DNA of 64,000 bases, taken from contig CBFFRP010000258.1 in assembly GCA_965644295.1 (NCBI GenBank), positions 1 to 64,000 on the forward strand. The letters run 5' to 3'. Shown here one piece after another: positions 44,398 through 56,124 of this stretch; position 1 is the stretch's first letter; each line of letters begins with the position of its first letter. The notes under the pieces are model-generated. The model made no database searches and was not told the origin of the DNA. It saw only the letters and a list, made by a program, of their open reading frames with translations. A program made the translations under genes and the position numbers. The DNA comes from Paraphysomonas bandaiensis (Eukaryota; Chrysophyceae).

Positions 44398-46748
44398 CTA
44401 CACGACTACCGAAAAAGCAATAACAAATACACTTCCAATTGCAGCTGACCCAATAACAAAGTGATAAATGGCAATCTTAAGGTCAGTATTCGAGTCATTG
44501 GACGCAGAATTTTTCTCAAAATGTAGTGCCACAGTGTGCCCATCCGTTCCAGCGCTTACATGCTCCTTGTCTAGTCTGATTATTCCCCAAATACAGCGTC
44601 TGCAAAGCTCAAACATTGCTAGAAATGGCCCCAATTGGTCACTTAGGGAGTACGAAAAAGGGCTCCCAGAGGATCCCTGGTACATTACAGGTAAGAGAAA
44701 ATTACAGTGACTAAGTATATTCATCAAATACCTGTGGAATCAACGATAGCGTCCAGAGGCCACGCAACAGTAGATCCAGCACCATTGCAACGTAATAGAA
44801 CCCCTTGTTTTTCTTGTACATCAAATGACGTCGAAGGAAAACCTTGTTATCCAACGACCTCCAATCACCGCTAACCAGTGATTTCCAGGATGGGAGCACC
44901 TGGAATAAGCTCCAATCATTAAAAACATCCCAGTATGTTGAGTACAGCGTGGATGTGACGAGAAGAATTATGAACACAATCCTATATATAGAATGAGAAA
45001 GACTAGATGTCTGCTGACTGAGAGGGTGTGACAACCCCATGATCACTACAATCATACTGAGAGTATACTTAACCGCATTGTAGGAGTGAGGCCACACTAG
45101 AATGCCCCATCCAGATGAAGGAGGGGAATCGTGTACCTTACGTAGACACTGCGCAAAACGAAACCACAGAGGGAGCAGTGCAAGAAGACCAGTCAACACA
45201 AACATGTAATTGTCATTACAAGTGCCAAAATTATGCAGTGAACTTGAGTGATCGCGATAGGCACCTGACAAGAGGTAGCATACGGCATAGGCGCAGTTAC
45301 TGTACACCTTAATACAAGAAGTCATGACATCGGCAGTGAAAATCTCCCTCAAGGTTACGGGGCTGAAAGGTGAAGTTACAATGCGGAATATAACAGAAGG
45401 TGAGTAAAGTCGATGGGACGCTGAATCCCGCTGTCGAGCAGCTTGAAGTACACCATGAACAAGATAAAACAGGGCAATGAACATGATAAAGTAGTGGGGT
45501 TCCATATCCAAGTGTAGGACATGTCGACGAGCCTTATAGTATAATATTAGGTCTGCTAAGTAGACCATGCTGATGACAGACTGTTTGGAAAAAAGTTCGT
45601 GCGAACTGGGGGAATGGTCGGCACTGAGGTCTAAGAGCACCAAATAGTTGACATTACAACGTTCCCACACACTCACACTGATTGCCCACAGCCAGTCATA
45701 TACAATTAGATTGCCGATGAAAGAGTAGACATACAACGCCGGATCATTCCAAAGAATGTAGCCATTCTCAGGCTCAACGATGGCCTCCCATAGAAACCAC
45801 ACTACAAGAAGAAGCACGACGCCAATCTGGCAACCCAGATACCAAGAGTCAGTTTCATTGTGGCCACCTTTCGTCATTTTCAGTTTCCCTTTCGCCTCAA
45901 CAAGGTCACCATCGCAGCAAAATTCTGCACATAGCTCAATCGTCCGCTTTTTAACCCGGTTTAGGCGGTGGTCTTTCTTGGCTGTGCTTCCGAAAGAGGT
46001 CTGGTAGACTATAGTATCCATGAGTTCGGGGTAAAGAGGTGTCACATTCTTTGAGCAAAGTTTATCATGCTTCTTGAGAATTTTAATAGCAAGCATACAG
46101 TTAAAAAAAGCAAAAGACTCTAACTCGTCAAGCTTTTTGTATATGGCGACATACGCACGTAGAACTGACAGCTCGCGATCTTTCTTCTGTTTGCGAACAG
46201 ACTTTGCAAGGCCGACATTTACCTCCATTGATGGAACAACACCTTGTTCATTCGCCTTTTCCAGAGATGTAGTTAACTGCTCTTCTGCTTTATGAAGCGT
46301 GTGTGTAAAAAACTCAGCTACCCTTTCTATTTCCTTCAGGAACATTTCCACGAACACAGTCTCATTCCAGTCCTTTTTCTTCCCTTTCAATGGACCAGTG
46401 CTGGGCAATTCAATCTCGTGTGATTTGCGCTCCTCAATATCACTAAACTCCGACTTTTGATGATCGTCAGGTATCGCTGTAGCTTCAACTTCCTGATTCA
46501 CGCTATTGCCAGTACACAGTCCATACCTTTGGAGAAACCGCTCGTCCTGCGAACTCCAAAGACTTTGAAAGGCATGCCTACACAGATCATCAGAATATGC
46601 GTAACATTCTGTTGATAAGACAATACATTGTGGTATCTTTCACAGATGAGTCTCTTTGAATATAATTCTTCAGTGTATCGTATTCGAGATAATGCACAGA
46701 CCATTTCCGGATGATATGTTCCTTGAAATTCTTCTCCAACCGAACCAT
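44398..46748 (-). CDS. SPX-EXS phosphate exporter (XPR1/PHO1 family)
   Basis: Three exons (46748-46606, 46577-44732, 44676-44398) encode 755 residues, between human XPR1 (696) and plant PHO1 (about 780). An N-terminal SPX domain starts 'MVRLEKNFKEHIIRKW' with 'YLEYDTLKNYI' and ends in basic helices ('KILKKHDKLCSKN'). SPX domains bind inositol pyrophosphates to sense phosphate status. Several membrane segments follow (from 'GVVLLLVVWFLWEAIV'), then the EXS domain with 'VWPHSYNAVKYTLSMIVVIM', 'STLYSTYWDVFNDWSLF' and the C-terminal 'FELCRRCIWGIIRLDKEH' signature. It would export inorganic phosphate across the plasma or an internal membrane. The first intron is only 28 nt (46578-46605). It is required because the unspliced frame stops, and its removal continues 'LINRMHAFQSLWSSQDERFL'. 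The second intron is 55 nt. Confidence 0.9.
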
Positions 46749-47302
46749 TGCAATTGATGGAAGCGGACCACAGAATGGAACGATATCAAACAACGATGTC
46801 TACGACAATGGGCTAGAAATAACACATACGCATTACCAAGTAAATCTGGTACAACTGTGGCGTGAACAACAAGGTCAAGCAAGAGAAATTATGAATATTA
46901 TGACAAGTGAGAAAACAACTTTCAGGAAGAAATTTTTTTAGCTTCTTACGTAAATACGATACGGTATACACAGAGTACTCAGAGTACAATAACATTCCTA
47001 CCGTAGTAAACCAGTTGTGTACTAGGAATTCCTACTGTACTACGTCGTCACTCATCAACATATTTTTTTTGAATAGGAATACAGCACATGTACAGCAGTA
47101 TACACATGTAGTATCACAATCTATCATACATTGTACATAGCTGCACGAGCAGCAGATATGGGAGTGATTGGCGGTCAGGGCAGCGGAATAAGGAGCACAG
47201 CAGACACAATCATCACGACACATCGACCAATTTCATTGCAATATTACATATTTCGGATTCCCGGGTTTTATATTTATTTGACCTCGCTATTAAGGCAAGA
47301 TT
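46749..47302. other. Divergent promoter between XPR1 and NHP2
   Basis: 554 bp between head-to-head start codons, with the palindrome at 47023-47035 in the middle. Short frames only. Confidence 0.55.
47023..47035. promoter_or_regulatory. Palindromic motif TAGGAATTCCTAC
   Basis: Perfect TAGGAATTCCTA palindrome, about 270 bp from both the XPR1 and NHP2 start codons. Same motif as at 42473 and 50590. Confidence 0.45.
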
Positions 47303-47728
47303 ATGGCTGAAGAAAACGATACTGGATATGATGAGAAAGTGAAGTATGTTAATGTGATCTCGCAACCATTAGCATCCAAGAAAACAACGAAAAAAATCCA
47401 CAAACTTGTAAAGAAGGCCGCAAGCGCGAAATTTGTGCGTCGTGGAGTCAAGGAAGTTGTGAAAGCTCTTCGCAAAGGAGAGAAGGGTTTCTGTGTTATT
47501 GCTGGGGATATTAGTCCTGTGGACGTAATAACTCATCTTCCGATTATGTGTGAGGACAGGGATGTGCCTTACCTGTATGTTCCAAGCAAGCACGATTTAG
47601 GTGCTGCTGCGTCCACCAAACGCCCTACTTCTTGTATTCTAATAAACCCAAAAGATTCTTTTGATGACATGGAACTTTACGGTAAAATAGTTGAGGAGGC
47701 GAGGTCTGTTGCTCCAATCAAGTATTAA
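47303..47728 (+). CDS. NHP2: H/ACA snoRNP protein NHP2
   Basis: Intronless, 141 residues, close to yeast Nhp2 (156). An L7Ae/L30e/S12e/Gadd45 RNA-binding fold fills residues ~20-140: 'PLASKKTTKKIHKLVKKAAS', 'RRGVKEVVKALRKGEKGFCV', 'IAGDISPVDVITHLPIMCED', 'VPYLYVPSKHDLGAA'. The 'RRGVKEV..ALRKG' and 'AGDISP' stretches and the short acidic N-terminus distinguish NHP2 from ribosomal L7a and SNU13. NHP2 is a core subunit, with dyskerin/Cbf5, Gar1 and Nop10, of H/ACA particles that pseudouridylate rRNA and (in many eukaryotes) stabilise telomerase RNA. The start is the first ATG and gives the expected N-terminus. Confidence 0.95.
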   Translation: MAEENDTGYDEKVKYVNVISQPLASKKTTKKIHKLVKKAASAKFVRRGVKEVVKALRKGEKGFCVIAGDISPVDVITHLPIMCEDRDVPYLYVPSKHDLGAAASTKRPTSCILINPKDSFDDMELYGKIVEEARSVAPIKY

Positions 47729-48238
47729 GTACCCTTGAATGCATGAGTCTTCATGGGTATGTTAATGGAGTCAAGAACAAGTAGCTGTTTTATAATGGAG
47801 TATATATACAAGTCTATGTAATAATAATGCCTTTATTTTACAATCAACTTTGTGGTCAAGTTTGTATTCTTTTATAGTCTTGACAAAATATGTATTGAAT
47901 AAACTATATTGCAATATCATTGGAGCAAACACGTGGCATTCAGAGAATATGTTAAATCGAATATAAATGTCAATGCTGAGTATGAGTCTGAGAAGTTGCA
48001 GTGATAAGACAATACGCAACATAGGATAAACATTTAGTCACAATGTACTTTCAAGAAGAGATATAGTTATTGATCTTATCATTACGCTATCACCGCTATC
48101 CGCTATCACCATACATTATCAAATCAGATCAACAAATATTGTAAAAGAAATACCTTCTATCTTAATTAAGACTGTGGCATTCATTAAAAAGTGAATTCAT
48201 TCTATTACACAATTTAGGAAATTACACAACTTTTAGAG

Positions 48239-48525
48239 CAAGTCATCATTCTCTCCAAGTTGAATTCCACCCTTCCTCTTTCCTCTGTTGTAGAAGATCA
48301 GAATCATGTCAAAACTGGGACTTCGAAACAATACTTTAAGAATTTAACTGGAGAGATCTAATGCCACATCTATTGCTGAAGGTAACTTGGAGCAGTAGCT
48401 CCCAGTCCGGGTTTAAGCCACGTCATGATATCAGGATTGTGTGCGTCGCATATCATACACACAGCGTTCGATTTAGTTGCAATAGCAGGGATTAAGGACG
48501 TTGCACAAAATATGATGATGCCAGA
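48239..48525 (+). repeat. SINE-like dispersed repeat, copy 1
   Basis: Shares with 60868-61185 'ctccaagttgaattccaccc'-type sequence, 'gggacttcgaaacaa', 'gtgccacatct'-type sequence, 'ggagcagtagctcccagt', 'gggtttaagccacgtc', 'tatcatacacac' and a 3' 'atgatgatg' tail. 'aacttggagcagtag' and 'gggtttaagcc' resemble the A and B boxes of a tRNA-type polymerase III promoter about 30 nt apart, so a tRNA-derived SINE is plausible. Confidence 0.5.
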
Positions 48526-50589
48526 TAGTTTAGATAGATAAATAAATAGATAGAAAATTATAGAGAATTAGAAGTAGGATAGATATATAGATGGAAAGTT
48601 AATTGATATAAAAAGTATAGATAGTATAATAGTGATAAGTATAGATTGAAAATATTTGAAATTCTTTGAAATATTTGGCATCCATTTGCTCCATAACTGT
48701 CAAATAGAAACTCAGTATTCTTGATGACATTAAAGCACAGGGAAGTAGAGTTAGAATAGAGAATAATATAGACATGAACACTGAATTGAGCGCAGCTCCT
48801 CTTAAGTCCTAATATCGAGTGCCGAAATCATTTCAAACAAAACTCCAAGGCAACTATGCAAATCACATTGACTAGTCATATAAGAAAAGAAGTATTGTGA
48901 TAACACAGAGTGAACTCCATTGAATATTTCATCTGACAAACAATATTGTTTGGCATATACACTACTCATATTTGTTCAAGAAATTCCAACTAATTGAATG
49001 TATAATCTTCAGGCAGTGACAACAGACAAAAAGAAGTTTCACTCCTGCTGATAGAACACTGAAGGCTTTCCGTAGCACTTAATAAGCTGAACCATCCTTG
49101 CAAGTCACAACCCACGTAGTGCCATAGAATTGATAGTAAAACTGACTCATTGCGGATCATATCGATATATCTGAATAGAACTCTTGAAGAACAACAGAAA
49201 ATTCCAAAGTCTCAAACTCAAAGATCCATCAAAATCATTTTGGATATTTCAACTCCATACAACTTGCAGATAATACAAAATGACGATTAAATACTCCATC
49301 TAGTACAAAAAGTTATATCTCATCAAACTTTCTTTGCAAACCATAGTATTTCTCATTGTCCTCTTTGAGATTGACACAGGCTCAATACATACTCTATAGC
49401 CTTTGTGGACTGGAAAATCTTTTGAACACATACATGGAAAAAAGAAACTTGGAAATTATATAATACATCAAGTTAACTGCAGAGCTTTCCATATTGGACT
49501 TTGAATCACTGATTCTCACTTAGTCACTCAGAACCGTATAATAACAAGATTGATACATTGACCGAATCAATATTCTAATATATAAAGGTAATAGAAAAAA
49601 ATAGATACCGTATATGCTATACATAGAGAACATTGATACTAAGATACACATTGTGAACACAGTGAACTGTGTGACACCTTCACCTAGTTTGACTTGCAAC
49701 TCTATACAACACATTTTTGACTTCAAGAAAACATCATTCAATGACGACATATGTTCTAATTGACTCTGGTGTAGACACTCATCGCAACAAGTAACAAACA
49801 ACCAAACTTCCGAAGTAAGACGAAATGAATTGGTACAATGATGACAATTGATCTCAATATTCCTCATAGTACCGTATAGAGAACTTAAGCACCATTGACA
49901 ACAAGGAAATTGATGAAAATCACAATTCAACTCCAACACTGAAAACTAAAGATAAAACTGAAAAGAGTATGAGTATAAACCTGACATATGACTTGAAACA
50001 TAAATAGTATTAATGACAATTTGCTCTTCTGAAGCTGCTGGCGTAGTGATACGACACCTTATTTGACGAAATAAGATCTCGTAGGACTACGTCAGCCGCT
50101 TCAGTCATAGGAGAAGACGAAGTTGTACCTCGATAATAAAACATTTCAGACACACAGCACGATGAACTTGCTTCATGTGCTTCTGGAGGCATTGGTGTTA
50201 CTGTGTCAACTATTCCTCAGATCTCAGAACAAATTGTTGATCCAGCCTTACTGTAGTCGTGGATTGAGACAGCTATTCGAGATGGAATTCGAAATGCTAC
50301 TCAGAGTGTTATGGAGGATACTAATGTTGTTCAACCCCGTCATGAGAGGAGAGTGACAATACAATGAAAATCTCTACAAAGGGAATGTAAGGAAATTTGA
50401 GGGAATGTGATGAAGATCTGAATACCAACTTTGGTCACTGAAAGAATCAAGTGAGAGTTAGCGCACATATCTTCAGAGCAGTTCACATGATCACACTGTG
50501 CATCCAGCCAGCAGAATCTATGAAGCACTTTCCTCAAACTACTGTGTTGTATTACAGACGTAGTAGGTAGTATGTCAGCTCTGATTCGT

Positions 50590-50603
50590 GTAGGAATTCC
50601 TAC
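50590..50603. promoter_or_regulatory. Perfect 14-bp palindrome GTAGGAATTCCTAC
   Basis: Lies 196 bp upstream of the TCP11 start codon. It is the longest and most symmetrical instance of the recurring promoter palindrome. Confidence 0.45.
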
Positions 50604-50798
50604 AAGCGTATTCTTCTTGTCTTCGTCACATCTAGACATTACTATGCCAGGTACAGTATGTATATAGGAGCATACACAGTAAAGTCCAGATATATACAGC
50701 AGAACGTCCAAGAGGATATCATAGACTGTGTATATTCACCATAAGCATAGATCTAAGTGTACAGTTAAGTATATCATAAAATTTCACTATAATTCGCC

Positions 50799-53700
50799 AT
50801 GGAAATCAAAAGAATGTCCTCGTTAGAGAGGCTAATGGAGGCATTATCTGACAGTGACCCGCACAGTCAAGATATGGTCAGGAATGCAGTGCATACGGTG
50901 GTCGAGTGGTGGAGAAAACGCAAGAGCATCGCCTCCATTAAACGGGATATATGTTCCGTTAAGAGCTGTATAGCCACATGTCTGGAGACAATACAGGAGA
51001 TTCAGTCACCTTCTGTATATTTCCTTTCCGCACAAACGAAATTGACAACAGATGTATTCGTTTCGTCGTTATCAGCGTTTTTGAATAAATTGCCCCGTGA
51101 TCCTGGGCTCAAATCACGTAATAAGTTTGCCAGGAGTGTACGCGTTATATCATCAGCTATTCTGATCAGTAGATTTGCTGAGAATGTATTGGAGTTTGAG
51201 AATGTCCCCGACAACGGCCCAGAGGCGACGGAATGCAAGCTTACTGCTCTGGTGTTATTGTTTTCCCTTCGTCGTCTGTTCAAAGCTTGCGACGCGGAGT
51301 CGCTTCATGAATTCAGGTACTCATGAGATATGTAGTAATCCGTCAGCGATATGTAATGGACTTAAATTAAGATTTGCATTTGTGGGCTACCGCTTTTCTG
51401 TACGAAATTTTCTAGACTCACTGGATGCCTGGAAGGCGATGGACTCAGAAAGAACAAGAAAGAACTTCGAGATTGCATACATGGAATCATATGCCATGCT
51501 ATTAACTGCGAGGAAAATGCGCGACGAATTGGATAGAAAAATCTCCGATGGCAAGTGTAGTGTCTTTACATTTCTCTGTGCTAAGCATCGTGCAGATTCG
51601 TTGACTGACAGGGAGCGGTATGCAGTGGCGAAAGAAGCGACGAACGCAGGTGAGGTGGTAACTACTGGTGAGGAAAGAATAAACCACTTTAGAAGTATTT
51701 TGAAAAAACTTATGAATGATGAGAGGTAAGTGAGTAGTTCTACAGTTGCTGTGTGTGAAGCAATATAGATATTCTCAACGCATAGAAGAACTTGAGGCAT
51801 ATGTTCAGAGTACCGTAGATTCTAGTGTGCTAGAGATGACCCTAGACGAACCTCCTGCAGCTGAGACAGTTGCCACAGATGTATCTCCTAGCCTTCATGC
51901 TAGAACTGATCACACATCCTCCCAACCACCGGTAGTAAACTTGAATCAAAGCGTTGATATATCCGCAGCCTCTGCTTCTAGTGGCCCTAGCTCTATTAGC
52001 ACTTTACCTCCATCTAGGGAGGAATTGCAACTTAAGCGAGTCACGAGTCTGGCTAATATAAGCTCAAATCGCGTCATGTATGAGTTGTTGCTAGATCCAG
52101 CATACAAATTACCCGTACCGGATACTTTCTCGTCAACTGACGCTTCACTTAACCCAAAGCACATCAGCGCACTCATGCAGTCTGATCCTACTGCTGGAGC
52201 ACAGGCACTCAAGCAACACATGCTGCGAGTTATGGGTGATAAAATGATTGCGTCGATGACGCTGTCACCTCTTCAAAGTCCCTCTGAGGTAGCATGACTA
52301 TCAAATACAGTACACCGTCTTACGTATGTCATGTACCATTGACTTCAGGTAGAAGAAGGCAAGACCTATGCAGTGTGGTACGGTAGTGATTCCCCATCTA
52401 CTCGTCCAGTGGATTTATCTCCAGATTCTCATGGCCCTTCTGCTGGTGCTTTTATGCAAGCCAAGGTAGTCGCTGCATTTTTAAATTTTGTCGTTGAGAG
52501 TCTTGGTGGGCTAGGTCAAGTCTGTGGACATTGAAAGGGCAGTTATGGATGTACAATACATCTCTGATAGCGTGACTGAGAGCGGTGTATCTATAAATCG
52601 GCTCAAACTTTTGTCGCATGGGTATATGTTACACCTATCCACGTTTCACGTGTTAATATATGCAGTCGAGATCCTGTAGGTGGTGGATTCTTGTCATACC
52701 TGGCCGACATCAGAGATAGAATTGCGGCTATTTCGCCGAATAAGGCTTTACAAGCAGAGGTACAGGCTGCATTAGACCTTGATCTAATCAGACAAATGAT
52801 AGAAAACAACGCAATGGATGTTAGTGATTTGGTGGGGGTTTTGCGAACGGTTGCGACCCTCATTATGAATCTCCAAAGTCCTGCACGTAAATCCGAATAC
52901 ATGAGGTGGTTAACGAATTACGATGATCGATGTATGTCATGTATTGACTTAAATGCATTGTTGCCTCTGCTGCCGCAATATTTTGAGGAAGCTATGCATA
53001 GAATCGATGAACTCCATGTAGAGGTAAGATAGGTTGCTGATGTTCTGTGGGTGTGTTACCATTTTGTTTGTCATTTCAGATGGCCAATTACTACTTGTCT
53101 GTCTTGGCGCCCTATGCTGCCTCTAGTGGTCGTACTATGATACGGAAGTCATTACAAGATCAGTTGGAGCTATTTTCTCGACAGTGCTCTACCTCTCAGG
53201 ATCCTCGAGTAATGTTTTCGGTGCACCTTCCTAAGACATACGCTTTTCTATGTGATCAGCTAGATACGGACAGACCCGAAAACAATGGAAGATATTCACT
53301 TCCAGCAGATATGGTAAAGTTTCTTGCTGAAAGTGCGAATATGCATGACGTGTCAGCTGAAGACATTGGTGTTACACAAGAAGTAGATATTGCTCTTATA
53401 GCGCGAGCATTCTGTATCTTCTTGCAGACTTCCATTGCGTCCAGTAGTCAACAGGTTTGAGCAAATAATTTTTTCTTTTCCGATTGTGAAACCACGTACA
53501 CAGGTGACGGACAAGTTTCCTGAGACTTTTCTGTGGGATGCTGGCAGACTGAAGTTTCTCCGTGATAGCGTTGATTCGCTAGCTGTAGTATCGACACTAC
53601 TGATAACTGTTAGACACTACTTATTATCGCTCAAAGTTAAGCTAACTGTTGATCAGGAGTTTGATTTTCAGTCTAGGTATCATAGACTTGATATCTAGGT

Positions 53701-54204
53701 ATTTATTTTTTGATCGCTTTCTCTGTGGGGCAGGCTGTACGAATTATTGCGTAGTGATCATTTGACTATGGCTCACATTTCTGCTGAGGCAATGGGCTTT
53801 GTCCGAACTGCTATCCAGAACTCCTCCGAGATGGCCGTTTCTCAGCCATGCCAATCATCTAATCTTCCAGATGGGTGGGAGGCATCGCTAGAGAAAGCAC
53901 TTAAGAAATGCGTGAGTCCATCGAGCCCAGTCCTTACTCTTTTCACCAGCAGAGTGTACAAGATTATGGCCAGAGCACTTACCAGCAATTCATATGCTGA
54001 ATTACTTGCAGCGTATTCGATGAATTCAAAGTCACAGGTACTGTACATGACTCGATAACAGCACATGTTCTCACGTACTAATAGGTTCAACAGCTACGCA
54101 TTGTCATCTCACACTCCAAGAAATTGTTTGATCATAATTGTTCTATATTTGGACCTATTTACAGTCAAATACTACGATCTAAAATTTTGTATATGATTGG
54201 ATAA
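50799..54204 (+). CDS. TCP11 (T-complex protein 11) family protein
   Basis: Ten exons (50799-51316, 51372-51725, 51769-52288, 52349-52465, 52515-52621, 52666-53023, 53080-53454, 53504-53676, 53734-54037, 54085-54204) with introns of 43-60 nt encode 981 residues. An N-terminal helical region ('YSQRIEELEAYVQS') and a Ser/Pro-rich linker precede the TCP11 domain (~residue 390 onward). That domain shows 'VMYELLLDPAYKLPVPDTF', 'FLSYLADIRDRIAAISPNK', 'LDLDLIRQMIENNAMD', 'VLRTVATLIMNLQSPAR', and a C-terminal 'SKKLFDHNCSIFGPIYSQIL'. Family members include mammalian TCP11 (sperm function and cAMP signalling), yeast SOK1, which suppresses PKA loss, and plant homologues. The molecular activity is unknown. 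Every junction keeps frame across short introns, supporting a functional gene. The start is the first ATG after a stop. Confidence 0.85.
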
Positions 54205-54954
54205 AGGTTGATAGTTACGTCTTTAATATAAGTGCTGCACTGCTGTTGGTTGTTAGCTATAATCTAGTGTTAGGGCATCATGGGAATTATGTGCGTTGGA
54301 CATGCTAGTATCCTACGTGATAAAATAAATAATTAAATGCTATTTGTAAATTGTAATTTGTTATTACTATGGTGCCGCTCCGGAACTGCTTGAACTCTGG
54401 TGTAACCGTTCAGGACTTGACACTTAGTCTGGAGGTCGCTCGTTTGCTCAGACTTCAGTTGTGCTGGGTTCTGATGGTTGTTGATGTTAGAATTAGACAT
54501 TTCACTGAAGATAACCTTGCTCTACATGTAAACCTTAACCTTGCTTTGTTGCACACAATGTACTTTCAAGACGGAATTATAATTACTAATATCAACACTT
54601 CACAACATACTCATGTAGCATCTGATGAACGTCTGTTCTAAGTAACATGTGTTTATCTTATGTTCACCAGCCACTCCTATATCTTACATAGTCACACATC
54701 AGTAACTGAATTTACATCGTTTGCAACTATATTCACCCATTACAACCTGTGAGTTTATTTCACATACTGTACTCTGTTGAATCACTTTAATTGCAAACTA
54801 AAAATGGCCATCTCGGATGATTTAACAACTACCACCCGCTACAGGATGGTGAAATAACTTTAAAAACTGGACGTAATATACACTCAATGCTTTAATCATA
54901 AAGTATGCTCTATACCACTTATCATTTATTGTCATTCGCCAAATTTAGGTTATC

Positions 54955-55260
54955 TCTACTACCAATCATTTACATACGATCTTAGATAGAAACGATCTTG
55001 TACAGGCAATGTATATCAGTTTCACCGTTATTATTCCTATCACCTTAATTGTTCATTTAATACTGTTAATCACTGTTGTTGACTAGTCTTCATCTAACTA
55101 CCTATCTGGTTTCGATTCTTGATGCCTACTGCTAATAATAAGACTTTCACACAATCACTGTTGTATTATTCAAGTAACGGTCATAATTCGAATACCAAAG
55201 AAACAAGAAATTTCAATTGCTCTATTAAATAACACGGTTGTTGTTTCAATTGCTCAACAC
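54955..55260 (+). repeat. Dispersed repeat family R1, upstream-module fragment
   Basis: Resembles 4725-4960 and 39440-39655 ('tatctctactaccaatcatt', 'catacgatcttagat', 'gtaacggtcataattc'). It is followed by a short tandem of 'caattgctcaacacggttgt'. Confidence 0.6.
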
Positions 55261-55349
55261 GGTTGTTGTCGTTACTATCATTGCCACAAAACAACAACAA
55301 GATGTTGTCATTATTATTAAAGTGATGAAGATAATATATTAAATTCACA

Positions 55350-55830
55350 TCTTGCTCTCAACAAAGTCGGACTCGCACCTTTTCGTGGTGTTCTGGGGGA
55401 TAAGTACAGCAGAAATTTCTTCGGGAAACTAACTTGAGCCGCAAACGTAGACAGCAGATAGCTCATAGCCGAATGCTTATGTGATACAAGGGACAAGGGA
55501 CACTAATAAGTATTATTAGTCCTTGGGCCTTGACGAATAAACAGGCATCCGGGAATGGACCCACCACCTCAAGGGCATCCGGGGTATTGGGCTGCCTGCT
55601 GACGTCAAGCATCCGGGTTGTTCACCATAAGGACTCAAAAATCGTAAAGTCAGCAGATGCCAGGTAAATTAACGTTCTGCTTGCTCACTGCGTTTGCTTT
55701 GAGTGATTGACAGAAAGTGGTTGCACCTTGGTGCTTGTGGTAACGTACAAGCAGCTTTCGTAGCGCTAAATAGGAGTAGGATATCAGAGTTAAGCACTGA
55801 CTCTTAAACGCCATTCACTGCTGTGTTAAT
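55350..55830 (-). repeat. Dispersed repeat family R1, near-complete minus copy
   Basis: Reverse complement of 5405-5060 plus the 'caaggtgcaaccactt' and 'aagctgcttgtacg' module. It starts 'ctctcaacaaagtcggactc', passes 'gacgaataaacaggcatccg', and ends 'taggatatcagagttaagca'. It joins blocks that are separated in copies near 5.0 and 43.7 kb, so it helps define the full element. Confidence 0.8.
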
Positions 55831-56124
55831 GAGGAACGGCAACGGAGTCAAAGATAAACTAATTACTCACCAACTTCCAGGAATTACTCTTAGACCTTCA
55901 GAAACTGGTTGCCAAACTGAAGTATTATACGCAGTAAACGCTTTTGATTCCTTTAATTGTTCGAGTTCACTTTAAAGTAGGAATTCCAAAATCAGTGATT
56001 GAGAAAGTTGTCTATGGAAATATGAATAGATCATAATATGGTGCATAGCAGTTCGAGTGTCTTACACAAGATATTTGTTTCATATATATTACACAAAATT
56101 TTGTGTCCTATCACCGATCAGGGC

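Larger units (their letters stand above)
47729..50798. other. 3-kb intergenic region; SINE-like copy and unrecognised frames
   Basis: Contains a SINE-like repeat (48239-48525), 'gata'-type simple repeats at about 48530-48640 and the palindrome at 50590. On the minus strand, frames at 49939-49520 and 50192-50010 are relatively long. The first has several Cys pairs ('CCQWC', 'INCHHC', 'TCCDEC') and a hydrophobic end. I cannot join them into a recognisable gene; they may be a decayed or novel gene. Confidence 0.35.
54205..56124. other. Intergenic; R1 repeats, no gene recognised
   Basis: Holds two R1 segments (54955-55260 and 55350-55830). A plus ATG frame at 54369-54641 encodes 90 residues rich in Leu and Val with no recognised motif; I leave it uncalled. 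A half-matching promoter palindrome ('gtaggaattcc') is at 55977-55987. Confidence 0.45.

Noticed and set aside
54369-54641. 90-codon ORF downstream of TCP11
   Set aside because: Leu/Val-rich without a recognisable motif, and it cannot be spliced onto TCP11, which ends with a family-typical C-terminus at 54204.
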